From NCBI GenBank assembly GCA_023411445.1, contig JAEYOT010000031.1:1-8413 (forward strand): 8,413 nt of DNA, in the 5' to 3' direction. The position numbers and the translations under genes are program-made. The stretch is from Pseudomonadota bacterium (GTDB lineage: Bacteria; Myxococcota_A; Polyangia; Polyangiales; Polyangiaceae). The number at the start of each line of letters is the position of its first letter. The first letter of the stretch is position 1. The notes under the pieces were generated by a model. It saw only the letters and a program-made list of their open reading frames with translations, did no database searches and was not told where the DNA came from. This document shows positions 1-6,226 of the stretch, piece after piece.

Positions 1-762
1 GATCTGGCGCTGCCGACGGAGACCAAGCTGCTACCGGACGCCGACCCGGAGTACGCGGAGATCTGCCGCCACGCCGCCGGAGCCCGCCGCGCGTTGCCTT
101 GGCTGGGCAAGCCGATCGCCCCCGCCGACCTGCTGCGCATGGTCTTGCACTACCGAGCGACGCTCGAGCTGCTGAGCCGCCACGCCCCCGCGCTCGCGCG
201 TGCCATCGCCAGCGTCCCGCAACTGAAGGAGGCGCCGCTGCGCGTGCTCTTGCGCGGCACAGAGGAGTACGTGCGCACCCCGGAGCACCAGCTCTGGCCG
301 CCGCTCTTGGAGGCGGAGCGCGAGCAGCTGGAGCGCGGGGACGTGCCTTATTTCTTCCGCCTCTACGGCCGGGCCGGCATCCACTACTTCACGGAGCCAT
401 CGCTCGTGCGGCGTGGGCGCCTGCCACTGCACGGGGACGTGCCGCAGCTGGATCCGATCTTGAGCTTGTCCAAGCACCTGCGCTCACCCAAACGGGAAAA
501 GCTGCTGCGCGATGGGGTGATGGCGGTGCTGGCAGCGTTCGATCACCCGTCGCTGAACGGGCGCCAGCAGCACGCTGGCCTAGCCGTCACGTTCGGCGCG
601 CGCTCGCTGGTCGTACGGCTGCCGAACGGCGAGGAGCTGCGCAGCCGCCGGGACCTCCGCGCCTTCGTCGGCAGCCTGTATTTGCCGTGCCGGTGCGGCG
701 AAACGCGCGCGGTGCTGGTGCCACCCGTCACGGTGTGCCGAGCGGCTCCCCGCAGCGTATAG
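1..762 (+). CDS. LanM-like (DUF4135) dehydratase-type protein, C-terminal part, no LanC domain
   Basis: The frame is open from base 1, so the N-terminus is outside the window; 253 residues are visible, ending at TAG. The segment around visible residues 80-120 follows the end of the LanM/DUF4135 lanthipeptide dehydratase domain: Arg81 and Thr87 six residues apart, a Tyr two residues later, then an acidic stretch and GDVPYFF (113-119). In the LanM enzyme CylM, an Arg/Thr pair with the same spacing carries out phosphate elimination after Ser/Thr phosphorylation. After this, LanM proteins normally continue into a LanC-like cyclase of about 400 residues. Here only about 130 residues follow. They hold a CRC pair (Cys230, Cys232) and Cys246, and none of the LanC zinc motifs. 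It is therefore either a stand-alone dehydratase-like protein or a diverged relative with another role. No precursor peptide is visible. The family call is from motif recognition and is moderately sure. Confidence 0.5.
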   Translation, partial: DLALPTETKLLPDADPEYAEICRHAAGARRALPWLGKPIAPADLLRMVLHYRATLELLSRHAPALARAIASVPQLKEAPLRVLLRGTEEYVRTPEHQLWPPLLEAEREQLERGDVPYFFRLYGRAGIHYFTEPSLVRRGRLPLHGDVPQLDPILSLSKHLRSPKREKLLRDGVMAVLAAFDHPSLNGRQQHAGLAVTFGARSLVVRLPNGEELRSRRDLRAFVGSLYLPCRCGETRAVLVPPVTVCRAAPRSV

Positions 763-771
763 TCCGCCGCC

Positions 772-1404
772 TTGAGCGACTCCGCCTGCCCCACCTGCCA
801 CAGACCCCGCGCCGCCTGCGTGTGCGATCGCATCGTCGAGCTCGCCACGGAGCGCCGGGTGCTCATCCTGCAACACCCTCAGGAGCAAGACGCAGTGCTC
901 GGCTCCGCGCAGATCCTGCAAGCGTGCTTGCCGAAAGCCAAGGTGGTGGTGGGGCTCAGCTGGCGGAACCTCGGGCACGCGCTGGGCGATGAAGGCGCCA
1001 GCACGGGCGAGTGGGCGGTGCTGTTCCCCGATCGGGAGGCCCAAGGCGAACAAGTCGCCAAGCGCTCCGGCGCTTTGCTAGAGCCGAGCTCCGTGCGCGG
1101 CATCGTCGTGCTGGACGGCACCTGGTCCAAAGCAAAGACGCTGTGGTGGCGCAACCCGTGGCTCAACAAGCTCAATCGCATCACGCTCAAGCCCAACAGG
1201 CCGTCCATCTACGGCCGGCTGCGCGCCGAGCCGCGCCGGGACTACGTCTCCACGCTCGAATCCGTGGCGGCTGCGCTGGTGCTGTGCGGTGAGCCACCAC
1301 AGGTGAGCGCCGAGCTCGAGCGGATTTTCCGCACGCTGGTGCAGCGCGTGCGAGACGCGAAGCTCATCCCGCCGCCGGCGCGGCGACCGCCTCGCAAGAC
1401 CTAG
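772..1404 (+). CDS. DTW-domain tRNA-uridine aminocarboxypropyltransferase
   Basis: A 210-residue protein of the DTW family (E. coli TapT/YfiP type). These enzymes transfer the 3-amino-3-carboxypropyl group of S-adenosylmethionine to a tRNA uridine (acp3U). The N-terminus carries four cysteines, CPTC (6-9) and CVC (16-18), a probable zinc-binding knuckle typical of bacterial members. QHPQE (34-38) matches the conserved Q-HP-x-E segment, and DGTW (115-118) is the signature DxTW motif. The conserved STLE motif follows at 160-163. Length is normal for the family. The start chosen is TTG at 772, because it places the cysteine knuckle at the N-terminus and there is no better in-frame start. No clear Shine-Dalgarno precedes it, and the gap from the upstream stop is only 9 bp, so translation may depend on the upstream gene. 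The C-terminus is basic and proline-rich. Confidence 0.88.
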   Translation: MSDSACPTCHRPRAACVCDRIVELATERRVLILQHPQEQDAVLGSAQILQACLPKAKVVVGLSWRNLGHALGDEGASTGEWAVLFPDREAQGEQVAKRSGALLEPSSVRGIVVLDGTWSKAKTLWWRNPWLNKLNRITLKPNRPSIYGRLRAEPRRDYVSTLESVAAALVLCGEPPQVSAELERIFRTLVQRVRDAKLIPPPARRPPRKT

Positions 1405-1405
1405 C

Positions 1406-1428
1406 CGCGGCGAGCGGGCAGCGCCGCG
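1406..1428. terminator. Hairpin between convergent genes, possible bidirectional terminator
   Basis: A perfect 7-bp inverted repeat, CGCGGCG at 1406-1412 and CGCCGCG at 1422-1428, with a 9-nt loop. It fills the 25-bp gap between the stop of the DTW gene (1404) and the stop of the convergent EcsC-family gene (1430). There is no T-run on either side, so it does not fit the classical intrinsic terminator. Its placement is the main argument for a role in 3'-end formation. Such repeats can also arise by chance in DNA this GC-rich. Confidence 0.35.
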
Positions 1429-1429
1429 C

Positions 1430-2242
1430 TCACGCCTGGCCGCCGGGCGCGTTGGGTACGAGCACCACGCGCGGCACCGCGGCACGCTGCTTGCGCTCCA
1501 GGTAGCGTTCGCGAAAGGTCATGTAGGCGGTGCGCGCCGTCGCGCCGATGAACCAATAGTTGAAGCCCGCGCCAGCCACGGCGCCTGCCAGCGGCATCCA
1601 CTGGGCCAGCTTCTTGCGGGCGATGCTCTTCGCGATCTCGCGCGGCAAGCGCTTGCTGAGCTCGAGGCGCGCCACGTCGCCCGCTCCGGCCGCGTTGCCC
1701 AAGACGCGCAGCACCAGCGGCGTGTGCACCGGATCCCTCATGTCAAACCCGTAAACGGCGCCGATCTGCTGCACGGTGCGCAGCGCCAAGGTGAGCAGCG
1801 CCGGCACGTCCGCCGCCAGCAGCAGCAGGCCACCGACGCCAGTGCCGGCCCCCTCCACCGCTGCCAGCAGCTGGTTCTCCGTAAAGTGAGCGCGCGCCAG
1901 CGGGTCGAGCCGCTCCAGTGGCACGCGCCCCAGCGCCTCCACGCAGCTCACGTGAAGCCCCTGCTCGCGAGCGACCGCCAGGATCCCCGCCTCCGAATAG
2001 GTCCAGTACGCGCCGTCCTTCAGCAGCTCCAGGCAGGCCGTCACCGAATCAGTCACGCTCTCCAGCAGCCGCGCGGGAACCGGCGGCAGCCGCTCCCCGA
2101 GCCAGCGCAGCGGCAGCGATCCGAGCAGCTGCTCGAGCGCTCGCGAGCCATCACGGTTCTGCTGATGCCAAAACTCGGCGATCTCCGCCAGGGCTCGGCG
2201 CTCGTAGTCGTTCAGGCTGCTCATCGCACCGCCCGATCTCAT
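1430..2242 (-). CDS. EcsC-family protein
   Basis: A 270-residue protein matching the EcsC family (named after the third gene of the Bacillus ecsABC locus; biochemical role not established). The family signature is clear: an N-terminal NDYERRALAEI segment (11-21), then a glycine-rich amphipathic region GTGVGGLLLLAADVPALL (133-150). This leads into TLALRTVQQIGAVYGFD (151-167), the characteristic 'LR-x-I-x-x-YG-D' block. A second small-residue hydrophobic stretch with GAVAGAGFNYWFIG (220-233) resembles the C-terminal membrane-associated part of the family. The start is ATG at 2242, preceded on the minus strand by GGAAG with a 7-nt spacer. An ATG at 2224 is a possible alternative (six residues shorter) with a poorer ribosome site. 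The gene is divergent from the DUF3072 gene and convergent with the DTW gene, so it is probably monocistronic. No ABC transporter gene is nearby. Confidence 0.85.
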   Translation of the reverse strand: MRSGGAMSSLNDYERRALAEIAEFWHQQNRDGSRALEQLLGSLPLRWLGERLPPVPARLLESVTDSVTACLELLKDGAYWTYSEAGILAVAREQGLHVSCVEALGRVPLERLDPLARAHFTENQLLAAVEGAGTGVGGLLLLAADVPALLTLALRTVQQIGAVYGFDMRDPVHTPLVLRVLGNAAGAGDVARLELSKRLPREIAKSIARKKLAQWMPLAGAVAGAGFNYWFIGATARTAYMTFRERYLERKQRAAVPRVVLVPNAPGGQA

Positions 2243-2249
2243 AGCAGAG

Positions 2250-2254
2250 CTTCC
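2250..2254 (-). promoter_or_regulatory. Ribosome binding site deciding the EcsC-family start
   Basis: On the minus strand this reads GGAAG, 7 nt before the ATG at 2242. It is a better Shine-Dalgarno than anything before the downstream ATG at 2224 or the upstream in-frame candidate at 2302, and is the reason for choosing 2242. Confidence 0.5.
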
Positions 2255-2312
2255 GGCCTCATACAGCCGAGCCCCACCGCGGGCGTGGCGTGCCTCTTGC
2301 ACCTGCTCGAGT

Positions 2313-2317
2313 GGAGG
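2313..2317 (+). promoter_or_regulatory. Ribosome binding site deciding the DUF3072 start
   Basis: GGAGG, 8 nt before the ATG at 2326. It is the strongest Shine-Dalgarno in the window and favours 2326 over the GTG at 2290, which would add twelve residues unlike the family. The 83 bp between the two divergent starts must also hold both promoters; I could not identify convincing -35/-10 boxes there. Confidence 0.75.
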
Positions 2318-2325
2318 TCCAAGCC

Positions 2326-2553
2326 ATGCCGGTGCAGTCCCCCAACGAGCTCCCCAGCGGTGTCGTGAGACGTTACGAGCGTAGCCCAGACGTCAACGGC
2401 CCCATGACGCTGTCCCAGGCTTCTTACTTGATGATGCTGTGCGAAGAGACGGGCGAAGTGCTCGACGACTCGCTCACCCAGGCCGAAGCCGCCCGGCTGA
2501 TCGCCCGTCTTGAAGACGAGACCGGACGCGGCATGCATCATCGTCACCGCTAG
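2326..2553 (+). CDS. DUF3072-domain small protein
   Basis: A 75-residue protein whose second half (about 26-69) matches DUF3072. The pattern is P-M-T-x-x-Q-A-x-Y-L (26-35), then an acidic EETGE (40-44), then the LTQAEAARLI segment (50-59) and a closing TGRG (66-69). In the family this is a short, mostly helical unit usually found alone or at the end of small soluble proteins. No enzymatic function is known to me. The N-terminal 25 residues are polar and unstructured-looking, and the C-terminus ends in a His/Arg tail. No signal peptide or membrane segment is seen. It stands alone on the plus strand, divergent from the EcsC-family gene and 317 bp upstream of the adenylation operon. An inverted repeat lies about 75 bp after its stop. 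Confidence 0.85.
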   Translation: MPVQSPNELPSGVVRRYERSPDVNGPMTLSQASYLMMLCEETGEVLDDSLTQAEAARLIARLEDETGRGMHHRHR

Positions 2554-2870
2554 CGTCCGCGCGAGGCTGCGAAGTAGGGGCGCGCGCTGCCAAGCAGCGA
2601 GAAGGAACCTTCACCGCGCGCAGGCACCGTTCGGTCCAGCGCGTCCCGCAGCGCGGGCCGGACCGAACCGCGCGCTCGAGCACCCCAGCACCAAGCCGAT
2701 CCACAGCAGCCACCGTTTGACGGCCTGACCTAAGCACGACCCCCCAGCGTCGCAAAGACGCGAGCGCACGATTGTCACGGCGAGACGCGGCGCCCCGCCA
2801 AGCAGGAGCCTCGTGAGCCGAAGCGCCGACATCGCTACGGGAACGCTTCTCGCATTCGCTCGAGCGGTCC
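2554..2870. other. Long non-coding stretch upstream of the biosynthetic operon
   Basis: These 317 bp have no plus-strand frame with family-like coding content. The stretch must carry the 3' end of the DUF3072 transcript and the promoter/leader of the operon starting at 2871. The main visible structure is the inverted repeat at 2629-2668. A TTGACG at 2717-2722 has no matching -10 box at 16-18 bp, so I do not call a promoter. A minus-strand frame here encodes a short lipobox-like peptide, discussed under findings. Confidence 0.6.
2629..2668. repeat. Nested inverted repeat (strong hairpin)
   Basis: The outer arms GTTCGGTCC (2629-2637) and GGACCGAAC (2660-2668) are perfectly complementary over 9 bp. 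Inside them CCCGC (2645-2649) pairs with GCGGG (2653-2657) around a 3-nt loop, giving a long two-stage stem with an internal asymmetric bulge. It lies 75 bp after the DUF3072 stop and about 200 bp before the operon start. It could be a terminator (no T-tract), an operator or a structured leader. The sequence alone does not decide. Confidence 0.55.
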
Positions 2871-5420
2871 ATGTCGCTTTCTTCGGAGCACGCCTTCGCC
2901 CCACGCGATGCCACGACGACGAGCAGCGCCCTGGCCCACGATCTCGTCGCCGAGCACGCCCGCCGAGCGCCGCGAGCCACCGCGCTGCGCTTGGGTGAGG
3001 AGCAGCTGAGCTACGAAGAGCTGATCGGGCGCGCCGGGGCGCTCGCCCAGCACCTGGCTCGGCGCGGAGTCGGGTCGCAGGACCGAGTCGTGGTCGCGCT
3101 GGAGCCCTCGATGGAAGTGGTGATCGCGCTGCTCGGCATCCTCGCGGCGGGCGCCGTCTACGTGCCGCTGGACCCCGGCTATCCGCGCGCGCGCGTCGAA
3201 GCCATCCTGGCGGACGTCGACCCAGCGCTGGTGGTGACGTCGCCACCGCTCGTCGACCGGCTGCCGCTGAGCTCGCGCGCCGTGCTGACGCTCGAGCAGG
3301 TGCCGGCGTCCAGCACCCAGGCTTGGCCCCGCCTGCCGCTCCGTCGCGAGCAGCCGGCCTACGTGTTTTACACGTCGGGCACGACTGGCACGCCCAAAGG
3401 CGTGGTCGCTACGCACGAGAACCTGCTGCACTACCTGAGCTCAATCCGGGAACGCTACAGGCTCGGGCGCACGGACGTGGTCCCGTCGATCGCGCGCCAC
3501 AGCTTCAGCATCAGCTTGTTCGAGCTGCTCGCGCCGCTCACGGCTGGAGCCAGCGTGCTCTTGCTCCCGCGCGAGCACGTGCTTCAGCCTGCCAAGCTCG
3601 CGGCCGCGCTGGAGCAGGTGACGTTCTTCCACGCCGGCCCCAGCTTGCTCCGCACCCTGCTGGCCTATTTGCGTGAGCGTCCGGGCGGACCCGCGCGGCT
3701 CACCCAGGTCCGCCACGCCTCCACCGGAGGCGACATGGTCCCGCCCGACGTGCTCGAAGGCATGAAACAGACGTTTCCAAACGCCGAGGTGTTCGTGATC
3801 TACGGCGCCAGCGAGCTCAGCTGCATGGCCTGCACCTACCCGGTGCCGCGCGACAGGCAGGTGACGCGCACCTTCGTCGGCCAGCCTTTCCCGGACGTCA
3901 CGCTACGCCTCGTGAGCGAGAGCGGGCAGGAGGCAGCGCCGGGCGAGCCGGGCGAGATCTGGATCGGAGGCAGCGGCGTGGTCAGCGGCTACCTGCGACG
4001 CCCCGAGCTCACGACAGAGAAATTCGTCCGTGTGGACAGCCAGCGCTTCTACCGCACCGGCGACATCGGTCGCCTCAGCGCGGACGGCTGGCTGGAGATG
4101 CTGGGTCGCAGTGACTTCCAGGTCAAGATCCGCGGCATGCGGGTGGAGCTCAACGACGTGGAGCAGGCGCTGCGACGCGCGCCCGGCGTGCGGGACGCAG
4201 CGGCCAGCGCCCACGAAGACGAGAGCGGCGAGCGCCAGCTCGTCGGCTACGTGGTGACCGAGCCGCGCGCTGACGAGGCCGCGCACCTGGCTGAGATCCG
4301 TCGCTTCGTCAGCGAGCTAGTGCCGGACTACATGGTGCCGACGCGCTGGCTGCGCCTGGACCAACTGCCGCTCAACCACAACTTGAAGCTCGATCGGCGA
4401 GCCTTGCCCGCGCCGCCAAGACGAGAAGCCTCCGGCGGCACCGCTCCCGCCACGGTCACCGAGCAGCTGCTCGCCGAGCTCTGGCAAGAGATCCTTAATT
4501 TACCGCAGGTGAGCCGCGACGACAATTTCTTCGAATTGGGCGGGCATTCCCTGCTGGCCATGACGCTCAGCGCGCGAAGCGAGCGGCGGCTCGGCGTCAG
4601 CGTGGACGGCATGACCCTGTTGCGCGAGCCGCTCGCGCTCGTGGCCGCAGACTGCGATCGCCGGCTAGGCCGCGCATCCCCGCCACTCGGCGCCATCGCG
4701 GCCCAGCGCGCCAGTCAGGTGCCGAGCATCTTTCATTTTGGTAAGGAGCGGGACCTTTATGGCGTGCTGCACGGCGAGGGGCCAGCCGAGCACGCAGCGC
4801 TGCTCGTCGGTCCCGTGGGGCAAGAGCAGGTGCGGGCGCGCTTCGTGCTCACGCAGCTGGCCAAGCGCCTGGCCAGCGCGGGAGTACCGACGCTCGGCTT
4901 CGACTTCTTTGGCTGCGGGGATTCTGGGGGCGAAAGCCGAGCGGTCTCCCCCAAGCGCTGGCAGCGCGACATCGCGGACGCTCACGCGGAGCTTAGCGCG
5001 CGCACAGGCGCCAGGCGCGTGACCGCCGTTGGCGTCCGACTCGGTGCGCTGCTCTTGGCAGCGGCAGCGCTCTCCTTCGACCGGCTCGTGCTGTGGGACG
5101 CGGTGGAGAGCGGCGCCCAGCACCTGGCCGAGCTGTCGCGGCTGCAGCGCGAGTATCTACTCAGCATCGCGCCGCACGGTTGGCTCAACTTCCGCCCGCC
5201 GCGTGCTCGCCCGGGTGAGCTTTTGGGCCTGATCTACTCCGAGGCTGCGCAGGGCGAGCTCGGCACATTGCGGCTCGAGACGGCGCTCGCGCGGCAGCGC
5301 TCCCCCGCGCACCACCTGCACTTCGACTGCTCCTGGAGCGACATCAGCGCGCTCGAAGACGTCATCGCCGACCGACACATCTCGAGCGAGCTGGCTCGGC
5401 TCGTGCAGGGGACGCCGTGA
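2871..5420 (+). CDS. NRPS-type adenylation domain - carrier protein - alpha/beta-hydrolase-like fusion
   Basis: An 849-residue three-domain protein with no condensation or standard thioesterase domain. Adenylation domain (about 21-515): LSYEEL (46-51), AGAVYVPLD (93-101), YTSGTTGTPKG (167-177), YGASE (311-315), YRTGD (394-398), GRSDFQVKIRG (412-422) and catalytic Lys506 in NHNLKLDR are all intact, so it should form an acyl-adenylate. The A4 motif is FSIS (212-215), not FDxS. Carrier protein (about 526-595): DNFFELGGHSLL with Ser560 for phosphopantetheine. C-terminal domain (about 615-849): an alpha/beta-hydrolase fold with VGPVGQEQVRAR (646-657), FFGCGDSGG (679-687), and GVRLGA (721-726) with Arg723 where the Ser nucleophile belongs. 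It resembles 'hydrolase 2' proteins of exosortase A loci. The start ATG at 2871 has only a weak ribosome site. The stop overlaps the next gene's start. The domain calls are firm; the substrate is unknown. Confidence 0.9.
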   Translation: MSLSSEHAFAPRDATTTSSALAHDLVAEHARRAPRATALRLGEEQLSYEELIGRAGALAQHLARRGVGSQDRVVVALEPSMEVVIALLGILAAGAVYVPLDPGYPRARVEAILADVDPALVVTSPPLVDRLPLSSRAVLTLEQVPASSTQAWPRLPLRREQPAYVFYTSGTTGTPKGVVATHENLLHYLSSIRERYRLGRTDVVPSIARHSFSISLFELLAPLTAGASVLLLPREHVLQPAKLAAALEQVTFFHAGPSLLRTLLAYLRERPGGPARLTQVRHASTGGDMVPPDVLEGMKQTFPNAEVFVIYGASELSCMACTYPVPRDRQVTRTFVGQPFPDVTLRLVSESGQEAAPGEPGEIWIGGSGVVSGYLRRPELTTEKFVRVDSQRFYRTGDIGRLSADGWLEMLGRSDFQVKIRGMRVELNDVEQALRRAPGVRDAAASAHEDESGERQLVGYVVTEPRADEAAHLAEIRRFVSELVPDYMVPTRWLRLDQLPLNHNLKLDRRALPAPPRREASGGTAPATVTEQLLAELWQEILNLPQVSRDDNFFELGGHSLLAMTLSARSERRLGVSVDGMTLLREPLALVAADCDRRLGRASPPLGAIAAQRASQVPSIFHFGKERDLYGVLHGEGPAEHAALLVGPVGQEQVRARFVLTQLAKRLASAGVPTLGFDFFGCGDSGGESRAVSPKRWQRDIADAHAELSARTGARRVTAVGVRLGALLLAAAALSFDRLVLWDAVESGAQHLAELSRLQREYLLSIAPHGWLNFRPPRARPGELLGLIYSEAAQGELGTLRLETALARQRSPAHHLHFDCSWSDISALEDVIADRHISSELARLVQGTP

Positions 5421-6226
5421 AGGAGCAGTGCAGCCGCTTCGGCCCGAATCAGCGCTTGGCTGGCATCATCACGGAGCCGGCTGGCGCGCCCCGCGCCGTG
5501 ACCATCTGGGTGAGCGCCGGGCTCTTGCCGAAGCACGGGCCGTTCAGGCTCTACACGGAGGCTTCGCGCCGCTTGGTCAGGGTGGGAGTGGCCAGCCTGC
5601 GCTTCGACCTCAGCGGCGTGGGAGACTCCCCGAACGATAGCTCGGGGCGACCGCTCGCCGAACGCACGGCGCTGGAAATCGCCGCCGCCATCGAGCACGT
5701 GGCGGAGCGCTTTGGCAACGTGCCGATCGCGCTGGCTGGCTTGTGCTCCGGCGCGGAGGACGCGTTCCGCGCCGCTGCGAGTGACTCGCGCGTGCAACAA
5801 GTCGTGATGATCGATCCCTTCGCTTACCGCACGTCGGGCTGGGCCGCTCGTCACGCGCTCTACCGCGTCGGACGTCGCCTGCTCCGCGCCGCGGGGCTGT
5901 ATCGACCGAGCCCGAGCCCTCAGTCTCGCGCCGTGAGCTACCGCTACCTCGAGCGGGAGGAGAGCGAGCCGCTGCTCCGGCAGCTGCTGGAGCGGGAGGT
6001 GCGCGTACACTTCATCTACACCGCCGGTATGCGCGAGCGCTTCAATCACCGCTCGCAGCTCGGCAAGCAGTTCCCGGGCGTTGACTTTCGAGGCCTCGTG
6101 ACGCTGGACTACCTACCGCAAGTGGACCACACCCAGCTACTCGCGAGCGATCGGGAGCTCATGGTGGAGACCATCGCCCGCCGCATCCAAGCGGGCCCTC
6201 AGCTCTCCGCTGAGGCCTTGCTCTGA
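5417..6226 (+). CDS. Alpha/beta hydrolase with Cys nucleophile motif (exosortase-associated hydrolase 1-like)
   Basis: A 269-residue alpha/beta-hydrolase-fold protein starting with GTG at 5417 inside the stop of the upstream gene (GTGA overlap), so the two are translationally coupled. The first half has GPFRLYTEASRRL (41-53), then LRFDLSGVGDS (61-71), a typical strand-loop with oxyanion region. The nucleophile elbow reads GLCSGA (108-113), placing Cys110 at the G-x-Nuc-x-G position. Then come MIDPF (131-135) and, near the C-terminus, VDH (236-238), whose His238 fits the catalytic histidine. The pattern resembles 'hydrolase 1' of exosortase A loci (elbow GLC followed by small residues). No signal peptide is present, so it is cytoplasmic. 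Coupling to an adenylation-carrier protein suggests it acts on the carrier-bound product as a thioesterase, acyltransferase or proofreading hydrolase. That role is inferred; the fold and operon membership are well supported. Confidence 0.82.
   Translation: MKEQCSRFGPNQRLAGIITEPAGAPRAVTIWVSAGLLPKHGPFRLYTEASRRLVRVGVASLRFDLSGVGDSPNDSSGRPLAERTALEIAAAIEHVAERFGNVPIALAGLCSGAEDAFRAAASDSRVQQVVMIDPFAYRTSGWAARHALYRVGRRLLRAAGLYRPSPSPQSRAVSYRYLEREESEPLLRQLLEREVRVHFIYTAGMRERFNHRSQLGKQFPGVDFRGLVTLDYLPQVDHTQLLASDRELMVETIARRIQAGPQLSAEALL

Noticed and set aside
99..992. 297-residue plus-strand open frame
   Set aside because: It spans two well-supported genes in another frame and has an Ala/Arg/Pro-rich composition with no motif.
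2717..2745. TTGACG as a sigma-70 -35 box for the operon
   Set aside because: No -10-like hexamer lies 16-18 bp downstream; that region is a C-run.
2813..2998. Short plus-strand ORF with AGGAG before a GTG
   Set aside because: The spacing is too short (4 nt), it overlaps the start of the adenylation gene, and its second half is an Arg/Pro/Ala shadow of that gene.
2611..3246. 211-residue minus-strand open frame over the start of the adenylation gene
   Set aside because: Its 5' part is Arg/Ala-rich antisense to conserved adenylation motifs. Only the last part with a lipobox-like stretch was kept as a weak finding.
2871..5420. Reading the region as part of a large modular NRPS line
   Set aside because: There is no condensation, epimerisation or further module on either side, and the neighbouring genes are housekeeping types.
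5234..6049. 271-residue minus-strand open frame
   Set aside because: It is antisense to both hydrolase regions; the composition is low-complexity and no motif is seen.
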